Below the pieces are notes generated by a model. It was not told the DNA's origin. It did not search any database and worked only from the letters and a program-made list of their open reading frames with translations. A stretch of 64,000 nucleotides of DNA from Rhodococcus marinonascens NBRC 14363. GTDB taxonomy: Bacteria > Actinomycetota > Actinomycetes > Mycobacteriales > Mycobacteriaceae. The position numbers and the translations under genes were made by a program. Below, piece after piece: positions 41,297-50,211 of this stretch (its first letter is position 1; every line of letters begins with the position of its first letter). Location of the stretch: assembly GCF_001894885.1 (NCBI RefSeq), contig NZ_BCXB01000004.1:1-64000 (forward strand). Direction: 5' to 3'.

Positions 41297-41605
41297 TAAC
41301 TCCTGCGGGTCCGACTGCACCTCCAACGCTGGGTCCACACGGCGTGGCACTTGCTTGCTGGCTGAAGACTCCACCGCCCCAGGCTATCTGTCTTCCGTCA
41401 GGATTCGGAAGTTCCCTCCCGGCGATGCGCGTCGTATTCACCTGGATCAGACGATGCGTCGGGTCGCCCTGCGCTGAGCGTGTGAGCGACCACAGATGGT
41501 TTTGGGCTGCCAGTGTGGTAGGCCACGAATTCGCGAGCAGCGTGAGTCGTCGACGGGCGTGCCCCCGGATGTGGGAGTCGATGCCCCGAGGGTGGCGACT
41601 TGATT

Positions 41606-41624
41606 AGATATCTGTCAATATTGA
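41606..41624. promoter_or_regulatory. Candidate ArsR operator
   Basis: Two perfect palindromes lie side by side just before arsR: AGATATCT (41606-41613) and TCAATATTGA (41615-41624). AT-rich dyads overlapping the promoter are typical ArsR/SmtB operators. The second ends three bases before the arsR ATG, and there is no Shine-Dalgarno, so the transcript may be leaderless. Confidence 0.55.
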
Positions 41625-41627
41625 TGA

Positions 41628-42014
41628 ATGTCGAATCAGGAGTCGCTGGAGAGCGGCGCATGTTGTTCGCCGTTGGTGCGGGAACCGCTGACCGAAGATT
41701 GGGCTGGTGATCTGGCCCGGATGTTCAAGGCGCTAGGGGACCCGGTCCGACTGCGGTTGTTGAGCTTGGTTGCCAGCCACGCCGGCGGCGAAGCGTGTGT
41801 GTTCGATATTTCCGAGTCGTTCGATCTGTCCCAGCCGACGATCTCACACCACCTGAAGGTGCTGCGGGCGGCCGGATTACTGGACTGCGAACGCCGCGGA
41901 ACCTGGGTGTACTACTGGGTGATTCCCTCGGCCCTGCAGCAACTCTGCGCGGTGCTGCTCACTGAGAGCGGCCCTGCGGTGCCGGCCGAGGCGTGCGCCG
42001 AGGTGTCGGCATGA
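41628..42014 (+). CDS. arsR: ArsR/SmtB family arsenic-responsive repressor
   Basis: The 128-residue product has a winged helix (LGDPVRLRLLSLVASHAGGEACVFDISESFDLSQPTISHHLKVL). Candidate As(III) ligands are the Cys pair C12-C13 near the N-terminus and the Cys in GEACVFD, an arrangement seen in actinobacterial ArsR proteins rather than the E. coli CVCDL type. It should release the operator on binding arsenite. Its TGA stop overlaps the acr3 ATG. Confidence 0.92.
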   Translation: MSNQESLESGACCSPLVREPLTEDWAGDLARMFKALGDPVRLRLLSLVASHAGGEACVFDISESFDLSQPTISHHLKVLRAAGLLDCERRGTWVYYWVIPSALQQLCAVLLTESGPAVPAEACAEVSA

Positions 42015-43135
42015 GCGAGGCCACGACCACCGAGGGCCCTCCAGCCGTCGGCAAACTCTCCACCCTCGACCGGTTGTTGCCGGTATGGATCGGCGTCGCC
42101 ATGGTCGCCGGTCTGCTTCTGGGCCGGATGGTCCCGGGACTCGGGGACGCCCTGAGCACCTTGGAGATCGACGGCATCTCGTTGCCGATCGCCCTCGGCC
42201 TGCTGATCATGATGTACCCGGTGCTCGCGAAGGTGCGCTACGACCGTCTCGACGCCGTCACCGGCGACCGCAGATTACTGATCGGGTCGCTGCTGCTGAA
42301 CTGGGTCATGGGCCCAGCGCTGATGTTCGCACTGGCTTGGCTGCTGCTGCCGGACCTGCCCGAATACCGCACCGGTCTGATCATCGTCGGCCTCGCCCGG
42401 TGCATCGCGATGGTGATCATCTGGAACGACCTCGCCTGTGGCGACCGCGAGGCAGTCGCCGTCCTCGTGGCTTTGAACTCGATCTTCCAGGTGATCATGT
42501 TCGCCGTCCTCGGCTGGTTCTACCTGTCGATCCTGCCGGGTTGGCTCGGCCTCGAGCAGACTACCGTCGACACCTCGGCGTGGCAGATCGCGAAGTCGGT
42601 GCTCATCTTCCTCGGCATCCCACTGCTCGCCGGCTACTTGACCCGCCGCTACGGAGAAAGAGTCAAGGGCAGAACCTGGTACGAGTCGAAGTTCATTCCC
42701 AGAATCGGGCCGTGGGCGCTGTACGGGTTGCTCTTCACGATCGTGGTTCTCTTTGCGCTGCAGGGTGATCAGATCACTTCCCGGCCCTGGGACGTCGTCC
42801 GGATCTCGATCCCGCTGCTGGCGTACTTCGCAATCATGTGGGGCGGCGGCTACCTCCTCGGCGCCGTGATGGGACTCGGATACGAGCGCACCACCACCTT
42901 GGCGTTCACCGCCGCCGGCAACAACTTCGAACTGGCCATTGCCGTCGCGATCGCCACCTACGGCGCCTCCTCCGGGCAGGCACTGGCTGGGGTGGTGGGG
43001 CCGTTGATCGAGGTTCCCGTTCTGGTCGGCTTGGTCTACGTGTCCCTGGCGCTGCGCAAGCGCTTTGCCCACTCCGTCGGTTTCACGCCCGAATCTGCAT
43101 CTCCCGTTCCTGCATCTGTGGCCAAGGAGCACTGA
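42011..43135 (+). CDS. acr3: Arsenite efflux transporter, ACR3 family
   Basis: This 374-residue permease has about ten transmembrane helices. The functionally essential Cys of ACR3 is in IIVGLARCIAMVIIWNDLACGD, and the conserved Glu is in GPLIEVPVLVGLVY. It expels arsenite using the membrane potential. ATG 42011 overlaps the arsR stop (ATGA), and its own TGA overlaps a downstream ATG at 43135, so the operon is closely coupled. Confidence 0.94.
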   Translation: MSEATTTEGPPAVGKLSTLDRLLPVWIGVAMVAGLLLGRMVPGLGDALSTLEIDGISLPIALGLLIMMYPVLAKVRYDRLDAVTGDRRLLIGSLLLNWVMGPALMFALAWLLLPDLPEYRTGLIIVGLARCIAMVIIWNDLACGDREAVAVLVALNSIFQVIMFAVLGWFYLSILPGWLGLEQTTVDTSAWQIAKSVLIFLGIPLLAGYLTRRYGERVKGRTWYESKFIPRIGPWALYGLLFTIVVLFALQGDQITSRPWDVVRISIPLLAYFAIMWGGGYLLGAVMGLGYERTTTLAFTAAGNNFELAIAVAIATYGASSGQALAGVVGPLIEVPVLVGLVYVSLALRKRFAHSVGFTPESASPVPASVAKEH

Positions 43136-43191
43136 TGCCAGAGCGCTCTGTTCGACGCGGACCTGCTGGTGCCCCCATCGAAAGGATTGCC

Positions 43192-43614
43192 ATGTCCACG
43201 AACCCGAGCGTGTTGTTCGTGTGTGTCAAGAACGGCGGCAAGTCGCAAATGGCGGCCGGGTTGATGCGCAAGGCTGCCGGTGAGGCCGTCGACGTGTATT
43301 CGGCCGGTACCAAGCCCGGCGCCGCGGTCAACGGGCTGTCGGCCGATGTGCTGCTCGAGGTGGGCGTGGACATCACCGGCGAAGTCCCGACACTGATCGA
43401 CCCTCAGATGATCCGTGATGTCGATCTGGTCGTCATACTCGGACGCGAGGCGCAGGTCGAACCAGTGCCGGGCACTCGGTTCGAGAACTGGGACACGGAC
43501 GAACCATCAGACCGGGGCATCGGGGGTATCGAACGGATGCGCCTGGTCCGGGACGACATCGTCGCCCGCGTCAACCAAAGCGCCCTCGAGTTTCACACCA
43601 CTTCCCAGTCCTGA
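43192..43614 (+). CDS. arsC: Arsenate reductase / arsenate-mycothiol transferase
   Basis: The 140-residue product is of the low-molecular-weight phosphatase type, with the P-loop FVCVKNGGKSQMA. The usual Arg of CX5R is replaced by Lys, as I recall for corynebacterial mycothiol-linked ArsC. It should reduce arsenate to arsenite for export by ACR3. ATG 43192 has AAAGGA upstream; ATG 43135, overlapping the acr3 stop, would add 19 atypical residues. A GC hairpin at 43624-43652 follows the stop and may terminate the operon. Confidence 0.9.
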   Translation: MSTNPSVLFVCVKNGGKSQMAAGLMRKAAGEAVDVYSAGTKPGAAVNGLSADVLLEVGVDITGEVPTLIDPQMIRDVDLVVILGREAQVEPVPGTRFENWDTDEPSDRGIGGIERMRLVRDDIVARVNQSALEFHTTSQS

Positions 43615-43798
43615 TCACCTCCTCGGCTTGCGCCCGCACCGGGCGTCCGCCGATGAGTTCGTGCGTGAAGCGCTGAGTCAGCTTTGTCGCGGCAATATCG
43701 AAATCGATTCTTTTGCAGTCGAATCCGATGAACACGTGCACCGAACCAGGTTTCGAGATTGATCGCGGCGTTGCAGCAGTCGTATATGGAGTTGATGG

Positions 43799-44272
43799 TC
43801 AGACGGAGAGATCCCGGCGCAGCTTTGCGACGTGGCCCGTGGCGCGGACGTTGTACTGGGTGACCTCGATCTTCCCGTCTTCGTCGACGAGAAATGTGGA
43901 GCGGATGACGCCCCGCACGGTCTTGCCATACATCTTTTTCTCGCCGAACGCGCCCCAAGCCTCGAGGGTCGCCTTCTCAGGGTCGGAGAGTAGCGGGAAC
44001 GTCAGCTCCTCGGTATCGCGGAACTTTGCCAGCTTTGCCGGCTTGTCGGGGGAGATACCGATCACGTCCAGGCCGGCGCCGTTCAGGGCGGCGAGGTTGT
44101 CGCGGAAGTCACACGCTTGCTTGGTGCAACCCGGCGTGCTGGCCGCCGGGTAGAAGTACACGACGACCTTGCGTCCGCGGTAGTCGGCGAGTGACACGTC
44201 GTTGCCGTTGGCGTCGGGCAACGTGAAGTCGGGGGCGGTTTCTCCGGGGGCGAGTCTGCTGTTGTCGGTCAC
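43799..44272 (-). CDS. bcp: Thioredoxin-dependent thiol peroxidase (bacterioferritin comigratory protein)
   Basis: The 157-residue peroxiredoxin shows the peroxidatic cysteine in STPGCTKQACDFRD, with a second Cys five residues on as the likely resolving residue (alpha2-helix type). It begins LAPGETAPDFTLPD. It reduces peroxides with thioredoxin or related thiols. It starts at GTG 44272. The 184 bp between it and arsC hold a hairpin but no gene. Confidence 0.93.
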   Translation of the reverse strand: MTDNSRLAPGETAPDFTLPDANGNDVSLADYRGRKVVVYFYPAASTPGCTKQACDFRDNLAALNGAGLDVIGISPDKPAKLAKFRDTEELTFPLLSDPEKATLEAWGAFGEKKMYGKTVRGVIRSTFLVDEDGKIEVTQYNVRATGHVAKLRRDLSV

Positions 44273-44431
44273 GAGAAGTCAGGCTACCGGGAATGGCTGG
44301 ACGTCGGCCGAGTGCGATTGGGGGAGACGTAGTCGCAGGTCCTTTGCTCTCGTCTACGGTTGACGGAAGTGTGGGACCGCCGCGGTAGCGTCGTTCTTGC
44401 TGATCGAACAGTCGAACAAGTTGGAGGATAC

Positions 44432-44653
44432 GTGCCCAGGGACACCGAGAGTATCGAGCGTGAGATCGAGAACGCGCGTAATCAGCTCGCGAGCACTCTC
44501 GACGAATTGACGGTCCGCACCAATCCGAAGGTTCTCCTGGAGAACACGAAGCGGACTCTGATCGCGAAGCTGAACGAGCCGGCAGTCAAATACGGACTGA
44601 TTGTCGCTGGTGCGGTGGTGGGACTCATGGTGCTTCGCAAAGCGTTGCGCTGA
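44432..44653 (+). CDS. DUF3618 small membrane protein
   Basis: The protein has 73 residues from GTG 44432 with GGAGG just upstream. The amphipathic N-terminal half, DTESIEREIENARNQLASTLDELTVRTNPK, is the DUF3618 signature. A single C-terminal transmembrane helix follows (YGLIVAGAVVGLMVL) with a basic end. Function is unknown; members often sit near cell-envelope genes. Confidence 0.87.
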   Translation: MPRDTESIEREIENARNQLASTLDELTVRTNPKVLLENTKRTLIAKLNEPAVKYGLIVAGAVVGLMVLRKALR

Positions 44654-44763
44654 ACGGCCCTCGCATTGCCGCTGGGATGTGAAGTTCGCGGCGACCGAAC
44701 ATCCCGGCGGCCCGTTCGTTAGTCTGCGTGACCGCCGCCCGTGGTGGGATGGTGAGAAAGAGA

Positions 44764-44797
44764 AAGACCCTCATCTTCGTGAAAAGATGAGGGTCTT
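44764..44797 (-). terminator. Rho-independent terminator after tRNA-Lys
   Basis: A perfect 14-bp stem (44764-44777 with 44784-44797) encloses a 6-nt loop. Read on the minus strand it is followed by a pyrimidine-rich TCTTTCTC run. It lies just past the 3' end of tRNA-Lys and could also serve the plus strand, where TTCTT follows. Confidence 0.85.
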
Positions 44798-44805
44798 CTT
44801 ACAAG

Positions 44806-44878
44806 TGCGCCCACAGGGACTCGAACCCCGGACCCAGTGATTAAGAGTCACTTGCTCTACCAACTGAGCTATAGGCGC
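44806..44878 (-). tRNA. tRNA-Lys (anticodon CUU)
   Basis: On the minus strand the acceptor GCGCCTA pairs with TGGGCGC, with discriminator A. The anticodon stem GTGA/TCAC encloses a loop with anticodon CTT. The D-loop contains AGTTGGTAGAGC and the T-arm GGTTCGAGTCC. The length is 73 nt. Confidence 0.95.
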
Positions 44879-45162
44879 TCGCTCTTGCGAGACAGAACAC
44901 TAGCGGTTGGCTTCTCGAGAATGCAAATCGCCTGGTGACAGGTCCGAACGGCGTGCGATTCCACCACCTGACGGGAACAGCACCCCTACTGGTCACGATT
45001 GATATTCGAACGTTACTGGGAACTCCGACGCTTGTTTGGAACTGGCCTCCGACGGCTGGCATCATAAGGAATACACGGGCTCGACGTACCGATTCCTCCT
45101 GAAGGCGAAGGACTTGCCGGCGTGAACGTGAATTCGGAGAAAGAACGTGAACGGGGTGGTGT

Positions 45163-46392
45163 ATGAGCGTTGGGCGCAGCCGCGCGCAAGCGGTGGGATC
45201 GGTCTCGAAGACGGCGACGATTGTGGCGACATCACTCGTATTTGCACTGTCGATCGTAGGATGCACCGTCTCTGGTGCTGGCAACGTCACGTCGGAAGGT
45301 GAAGCGCTGATCGACTCCAATCCGGTCACCGAACTCATCAAGCCGAAGTTGACGCCGTCGGCTACTGACGGTGCCGTGGGCATCTCGCCCGGACAGTCCG
45401 TGACGGTGACGGTGGCCGACGGCACGCTATCGCAGGTCACCATGGTCAATCCCGACGGCGAGCCGGTGGACGGCGCGTTCGCGCCCGACGGGTTGTCCTG
45501 GGTGAACACGGAACCGCTGGGCTACGACAGGAAGTACCGGCTCGAGGCGAAGGCGAATGGTTTGGGTGGCGCTACCACCTCGACGTCGGTATTCACAACC
45601 AGCGCGCCGGGTAACGTCACCAAGCCATATGTGTTGCCGTGGGAAGGTGACGTGGTCGGCATCGGTCAGCCCGTCGCAGTGCAGTTCGACGAGGACATTC
45701 CCGACCGTGAGGCGGCCGAGGACGCGATCACGGTGACGACGAATCCACCGGTTGAGGGTGCGTTCTATTGGGTGAACAATCGCGAGGTGCGCTGGCGTCC
45801 GCAGAACTTCTGGGCGCCCGGCACCACTGTGGACGTCAAGGTCGCCGCGTACGGACTGGATCTCGGTGACGGTCTGTTCGGCCAGGAGGACGGTCGCACG
45901 GCGTTCACGATCGGCGACGCAGTAATTGCCACGGTGGACGACAACACCAAGCAGGTGACCTTCGAGCGCAACGGCGAAGTGGTCATCACGATGCCCACGT
46001 CGATGGGTAAAGACGACGCACCGACCGACAACGGCTTCTACATCATCGGTGACCGCTTCGCGAAACTCGTTATGGACTCCTCGACGTACGGTGTGCCGAT
46101 CAACTCTCCAGATGGGTACAAGACGCCGGTCGACTGGGCTACCCGAATGTCGTACAGCGGCATCTTCTTCCACTCGGCACCGTGGTCGGTGGCGCAGCAG
46201 GGCTACTCGAATGTGAGCCACGGCTGCCTGAACCTCAGCCCGTCCAACGCGAAGTGGGTTTATGACAACACGAAGCCCGGCGACATCGTCATCGTCAAGA
46301 ACACGGTGGGCGGCACGCTTTCGGGTACCGATGGCCTCGGCGACTGGAACGTTCCGTGGGATGCCTGGAAGGCCGGCAACGCCATAGTTTGA
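45163..46392 (+). CDS. L,D-transpeptidase, lipoprotein type
   Basis: The 409-residue product has an N-terminal signal ending in the lipobox SIVGC. Two Ig-like domains follow (about 60-240), then a YkuD catalytic domain. The active site is [11 protein letters not shown], nucleophile about C355, with the upstream HSAPW. This is the LdtMt2/LdtB layout; the enzyme makes 3-3 cross-links in peptidoglycan and is the target of carbapenems in mycobacteria. The gene is preceded by about 280 bp with its promoter and ends at a strong terminator. Confidence 0.93.
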   Translation: MSVGRSRAQAVGSVSKTATIVATSLVFALSIVGCTVSGAGNVTSEGEALIDSNPVTELIKPKLTPSATDGAVGISPGQSVTVTVADGTLSQVTMVNPDGEPVDGAFAPDGLSWVNTEPLGYDRKYRLEAKANGLGGATTSTSVFTTSAPGNVTKPYVLPWEGDVVGIGQPVAVQFDEDIPDREAAEDAITVTTNPPVEGAFYWVNNREVRWRPQNFWAPGTTVDVKVAAYGLDLGDGLFGQEDGRTAFTIGDAVIATVDDNTKQVTFERNGEVVITMPTSMGKDDAPTDNGFYIIGDRFAKLVMDSSTYGVPINSPDGYKTPVDWATRMSYSGIFFHSAPWSVAQQGYSNVSHGCLNLSPSNAKWVYDNTKPGDIVIVKNTVGGTLSGTDGLGDWNVPWDAWKAGNAIV

Positions 46393-46418
46393 GGGCGACA
46401 GTGAAGACCAATCGCACG

Positions 46419-46460
46419 AAATAGGAAAGCCCCCGGCCGAAGCCGGGGGCTTTCCTATTT
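46419..46460 (+). terminator. Strong terminator after the L,D-transpeptidase gene
   Basis: A perfect 19-bp stem (46419-46437 and 46442-46460) has a CGAA tetraloop and ends with TTTCCTATTT. Its last bases touch the left attachment site of the integrated element, so in the uninterrupted chromosome it would lie between this gene and tRNA-His. Confidence 0.9.
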
Positions 46461-46483
46461 GGGGTGAGTGACGGGACTCGAAC
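46459..46483. repeat. attL core (tRNA-His 3' fragment)
   Basis: This 25-bp copy of the T-arm and acceptor end of tRNA-His is identical to 54861-54885. Sequence beyond it (from 46484) does not continue the tRNA, so it is the displaced 3' end left by integration. Confidence 0.93.
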
Positions 46484-46587
46484 TCCCGTTCCTGGGGAAA
46501 CAATGAGCTACACAGAAGAGCTCGAAACAACCTCTGAGCTGCACATAGTCGATTCGCTGACCTATCGAACACACATTTGAATACACG

Positions 46588-46625
46588 TTCATGCAACAGT
46601 GGTATTGCATGAAACGTTGCATGGA
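46588..46625. promoter_or_regulatory. Candidate integrase arm-type sites, left arm
   Basis: Three copies of TTGCATGAA or a one-base variant cluster here: inverted at 46588-46596, direct at 46605-46613, and TTGCATGGA at 46617-46625. The same word recurs just inside the right end (54798-54806). The rest of 46484-46689 shows no gene. Confidence 0.65.
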
Positions 46626-46689
46626 ACCTCTCGCACGTGCGCGGCATCTTGCCAACCAACGCGGCTGACAGAGGCAGACCGACCCGCGT

Positions 46690-48177
46690 TCACCATCCAT
46701 CCCCCTTGTCTCTTCCCCTGACGCGCATGAGGGCGTGGGGTAGGTCCCAGCATCTCGGCTTCTCTGGGATGCGTGTGCCGCCTGGGGTGGTGAGGATCTT
46801 GCCCCGGTTGGGTCGGGGGTTGTCGGGTCGCCATGAGGTGAAGTTGCCTTCGACCGCGCACATGACCTGCATGAGTGCGTCGGCGAGGTCGTCATGTCCA
46901 GCGGCTTCGGGTACCTCGATGCGGACAGCCCCGGTGGGTGTCATCTCGTACGTGAGGGCGTGGAGCTGTTTGAGTAGTTCCGCGTGTCGGGGCAGGACGA
47001 TCCTGCCCTGCTGAAGCAGGACCTTGAGTGCCCCGTATCCGCTGGTCTTGCGTCGGTTGTCGGTAGTGACCGGAGTGACGGGGGTCCATTGGCGCATGAG
47101 GTGGCATTGGTTCTCGATCCTCCGGAGGAGGACTTGAGAGGGCATCTGTCCGACACCGTTGGATTCGGAGATGAGGCGCACCAGGCCATACTCGCGGGCG
47201 ACGGCGGCAATGCGGTCGATGAAGTCGGAGTAGGGCATTCGGTGGTGGGCTTCAAGCCAGGGCAGGAAGTAGACCAGTTCGTCGAGGTGCTTGCCCCGGT
47301 TGAGTTCCTGATCGTCGAGGACGCCGAGGAGAACGAGGGCGTTGCTGTCGTTGAATCCCCAGTCGATTCCGGCGACGGCGGTCTGTCCGTGCGCCTGCTC
47401 GGGCGGGATCAGCGCGTAGTCGGCGACGGCGTTGTCGAGTTCCTCCATCGTGAAGTACGCGCCGGTCTCGTCGGTCCATTCGGCCTCGATCTCGGTCTTG
47501 AACTTGATGGGGGACCAGGTGCGCCGCCACTCGTCTATCAGTTCGTGGTCGGCGATCGGTGACGCGGTGGAGGGCCAGTGCCATGACCGGACACGCGCCG
47601 AGGGTGAGCCCAGCCCTTCGAGGTACTTGCTGCGGAAGAAATGGCTGGACGATCCCCAGGGCGTCGAGGCGAGGATTACGCGGCTTTCAGTCCGGGCCAG
47701 GATCGACGGTTCGGCCGCCTGCCACAGGTTCATGCTGATGAATGCGGCTTCGTCGACGATCAGTAGGTCGATGCTGTTGCCGCGTGCCCTTGCCTCGGAT
47801 GCGGGGATGGACTGGATGGTCGACCCGTTGGCGAAGGTCAGTAGTTGTTTCTGGTCGTCGAGTACCGAGCCGCGCAGGAGGGGACTTCGGCGGGCCATGC
47901 CTGCGCAGTCGTCGAGGACGCGTTTGGAGGAGTCTTCGCCGTTGGAGATGACGAGGACGTGGACGTTGCTCCGAATGAAGGCAGTATGCAGGGCGCACAC
48001 GGCAAGGACTCGGGACTTGCCTACCTGTCGGCCGGCACACATGACGCGGTAGCGGGCGGGGCTGCGGGCGAAGTCGGTTTGATAGTCCCAGAGTGGTTCG
48101 CCGATGACCTTCTCGGCGAAGTAGGCCGGATCGTCGATGAGCTGATCGGGGTCGATCCCGGCGAGGGTGGCGCTCAT
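46690..48177 (-). CDS. Phage terminase large subunit
   Basis: The 495-residue packaging motor has Walker A AGRQVGKS at 48-55, Walker B LLIVDE at 138-143 followed by the coupling-type STPWGSS, and a RNase H-like nuclease with GIDWGFND (D272) and HDDLADAL near the C-terminus. It should cut concatemeric DNA and pump it into the capsid. ATG 48177 overlaps the small terminase stop (ATGA). It is the last gene before attL. No portal gene is next to it, which is unusual. Confidence 0.92.
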   Translation of the reverse strand: MSATLAGIDPDQLIDDPAYFAEKVIGEPLWDYQTDFARSPARYRVMCAGRQVGKSRVLAVCALHTAFIRSNVHVLVISNGEDSSKRVLDDCAGMARRSPLLRGSVLDDQKQLLTFANGSTIQSIPASEARARGNSIDLLIVDEAAFISMNLWQAAEPSILARTESRVILASTPWGSSSHFFRSKYLEGLGSPSARVRSWHWPSTASPIADHELIDEWRRTWSPIKFKTEIEAEWTDETGAYFTMEELDNAVADYALIPPEQAHGQTAVAGIDWGFNDSNALVLLGVLDDQELNRGKHLDELVYFLPWLEAHHRMPYSDFIDRIAAVAREYGLVRLISESNGVGQMPSQVLLRRIENQCHLMRQWTPVTPVTTDNRRKTSGYGALKVLLQQGRIVLPRHAELLKQLHALTYEMTPTGAVRIEVPEAAGHDDLADALMQVMCAVEGNFTSWRPDNPRPNRGKILTTPGGTRIPEKPRCWDLPHALMRVRGRDKGDGW

Positions 48178-48671
48178 GTATCGGTGCCTTTCTCGCGGCT
48201 TTCGTTGTGCTGGGACAGCAGGGTTGCGAGGTCGACCTCGGTGGCTGCGGCGTCGCGCTGGAGCTTGGCGCGGGCAACGGGGTCCATGCCGAGGGTGGCG
48301 CGCAGGCTCGCGGCGCGTCCCTCGTAGATGGGCAACAGTTTCGCGGCGGCGGTGGCCTGCCCCCCGTCGTCGATGATGCCGTGCGTGTCGATCCACTCGT
48401 GCAACAGGTCGCACTTGGCCTCGAATCGTGCCCACGCCAACAGGGCGGGCTCGTAGGAGGGGTCGTTGAGGTAGGCGCACTGTGCGAGTGCGGTTTCCAC
48501 CCAGCGGGCGGCGATGGGGGCGATTTTGCGGTCTGAGTGTGCGCCGTGCCGTGTCGACAGTGTGTGACCCTTCTCGAAGGGTGGACGCTGCCAGGACGCT
48601 ACGGGGGCGGGGGTGTGTTCCCCTGCCCCCGTAGCGTCCTTGCGGGCACGCGCTTTCGGGCGGCCCACCAT
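48174..48671 (-). CDS. Probable phage terminase small subunit
   Basis: The product has 165 residues with a basic N-terminus (GRPKARARKD). The helical C-terminal half (YEGRAASLRATLGMDPVARAKLQRD) resembles the P27-type small terminase tail with its conserved G-M/L-x-P-x-x-R. It overlaps the large subunit gene by four bases and follows the capsid gene directly. Small terminases recognise the packaging site. The call rests on position plus this weak motif. Confidence 0.75.
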   Translation of the reverse strand: MVGRPKARARKDATGAGEHTPAPVASWQRPPFEKGHTLSTRHGAHSDRKIAPIAARWVETALAQCAYLNDPSYEPALLAWARFEAKCDLLHEWIDTHGIIDDGGQATAAAKLLPIYEGRAASLRATLGMDPVARAKLQRDAAATEVDLATLLSQHNESREKGTDT

Positions 48672-48672
48672 G

Positions 48673-49551
48673 TCAGACCAGCTTTACGCCGCGCAGGATG
48701 ACGATGCCCTGGGGGTTGACGGGGGTTGCGTCGTAGCGGCACACAACCCGGATGGCCTGCTGGTCGTAGTCGCCGAACGTTTGGTCGAGCAGTGTGACCG
48801 TGGGTGCCATGTCGCGGGCGACGGTGATCATGGACATGTCCGCGAGGACGATGGAACTCTCGTCGGTGTCGGTGCCTTCGTTGATGGGGATGCGGTTGGT
48901 GACGACCACCGGGTGCCCGAGGAGCTGGTAAGCGCCGGACTGGGTGATGTCGGGTTGCACGATGTAGCGGCCCGAGGTGTCCTTGATTTTGCGGATCGCC
49001 ACGAAGTCGCGGGAGTGCATGAACCAGCGCAGCCGGGTCGGGTCGATCTCGGCACCGAGTGCGAGACCTTCCGCGTCGTGCAGGTCGTCGAGGGTGGGGA
49101 CGCCAACGGCCGCGAGCTCCTGTGTGTCGGTGTAGTTGAGGATTCCCTTGGGCTGGGTACCGCCCGCGCCGGTTCCGGCGATGAGGGTGTCGTCGATCTT
49201 GCCCGCAACATCGGTGATCATGCGGGCCTGGATTCCGCTGATGGTTTCCGCGATGGACTGACGTGCCAACTCGTTCGAGTAGCGGTGCAACGACTTGATG
49301 GATTTGATTTTGGGATCCAGAAGCAGGACTTCACCGAAGGTGGGTTCCACCTCGTCGATGAGTTCGTTCTCACCGTGCCAGCTGGGGGAGGTGGACTCGG
49401 TGAACGTCGGAATCCTGACCGGGCCGTGCGCGTCGATGATGGTGGGGCCGGCGGCGAGGAAGACGGACGCCTTCTGCAAGGGGACGGTGATGATGTTGGT
49501 GATCTGTTCGGCGGAGAGAACGGATGCGGCGCCGGAAGTGGACAATGCCAT
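48673..49551 (-). CDS. Phage major capsid protein, HK97 fold
   Basis: The 292-residue product has the features of HK97-family major capsid proteins: an N-arm, then IPTFTESTSPSWHGENELIDEVEPTFGEVLL (E-loop/spine region), SNELARQSIAETISGIQARM, TGAGGTQPKGIL and LLGHPVVVTNRIP. It begins at ATG 49551 with GGAG upstream. It lacks the long delta domain of self-scaffolding relatives, consistent with a separate scaffold-like gene upstream. A hairpin and a possible promoter lie in the 217-bp gap before it. Confidence 0.9.
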   Translation of the reverse strand: MALSTSGAASVLSAEQITNIITVPLQKASVFLAAGPTIIDAHGPVRIPTFTESTSPSWHGENELIDEVEPTFGEVLLLDPKIKSIKSLHRYSNELARQSIAETISGIQARMITDVAGKIDDTLIAGTGAGGTQPKGILNYTDTQELAAVGVPTLDDLHDAEGLALGAEIDPTRLRWFMHSRDFVAIRKIKDTSGRYIVQPDITQSGAYQLLGHPVVVTNRIPINEGTDTDESSIVLADMSMITVARDMAPTVTLLDQTFGDYDQQAIRVVCRYDATPVNPQGIVILRGVKLV

Positions 49552-49729
49552 GATGTGCTCCTGAAACGTGATGCCAGGAATTAGGGGAGACCCGGCGGGG
49601 AAAGGCGTTGAACGCCAGTGGGTTTGGGCTGCGAGCGTCAAGCTCAAGCGGGCCGTGAGGTGCCGGACCTCGGGTGGAACGGGTGACAGTGGGGCACCGG
49701 GCCGAACCGTCACGGTGACAATACACGAC

Positions 49730-49761
49730 ACCCCCGACAGGTTGGGGTACCTGCCGGGGGT
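49730..49761 (-). terminator. Hairpin between scaffold and capsid genes
   Basis: A 12-bp stem with one mismatch (49730-49741 with 49750-49761) and an 8-nt loop lies just after the scaffold stop. No T-run follows on the minus strand, so it may attenuate or stabilise mRNA rather than terminate fully. It would help set the scaffold-to-capsid ratio. Confidence 0.5.
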
Positions 49762-49768
49762 TACGTAC

Positions 49769-50209
49769 TTAGCTTGCGCCTTGCACCAGGCTCACGAAGT
49801 CGGCCGTGCCGTCCGCGATCTGCTGTGTCGGGTCGTTCGTCGACGGCGGGCGAGGGGCTGGACCGCCGATCTCGTTGCCGGACCTGCCGATCGACTTACC
49901 GAGGTGGGGTCGTTCGCCGACGAGTGCGCGAGCGGCCTCGGCGTACTTGTCGGCGTCAGGCTTGCCGTCGTCCCCGACGAGTTCGGTGGTGTCCACGTAC
50001 CGGCCCAGGTCCTCGGGGTCCGCGAGGACACCCGTCAGGCCGTCGAGCGCGGTCTTGGTGTGGATGCTGGACAGTTCGTCGCGAAGGCCGTCACGTTCGG
50101 TCTCCGCGGACTTCGTGGACTGACGGTGCTCGGCGGCTTCGCTGCGCAGGTCGCCAATCATCTTCTGAGCCCACTCAGGCAGGGATGCAACAGTGTTGGT
50201 ATCGGTCAT
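49769..50209 (-). CDS. Probable capsid scaffold protein
   Basis: The 146-residue protein is acidic. A helical stretch, WAQKMIGDLRSEAAEHRQSTKSAETERDGLRDELSS, predicts a coiled coil, and a flexible tail rich in P, G and N follows. This is the usual make-up of phage scaffold proteins (GP20-like), and its place immediately before the capsid gene fits. ATG 50209 has GGAG upstream. The call is by architecture and context. Confidence 0.75.
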   Translation of the reverse strand: MTDTNTVASLPEWAQKMIGDLRSEAAEHRQSTKSAETERDGLRDELSSIHTKTALDGLTGVLADPEDLGRYVDTTELVGDDGKPDADKYAEAARALVGERPHLGKSIGRSGNEIGGPAPRPPSTNDPTQQIADGTADFVSLVQGAS

Positions 50210-50211
50210 GG

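Noticed and set aside
44601-44840. Small frame over tRNA-Lys ending GLEPRTQ
   Set aside because: This is translation through a tRNA gene, a common false gene in high-GC genomes.
46484-46689. Possible extra gene between attL and the large terminase gene
   Set aside because: Only short frames without ribosome sites occur; the region holds arm-type repeats instead.
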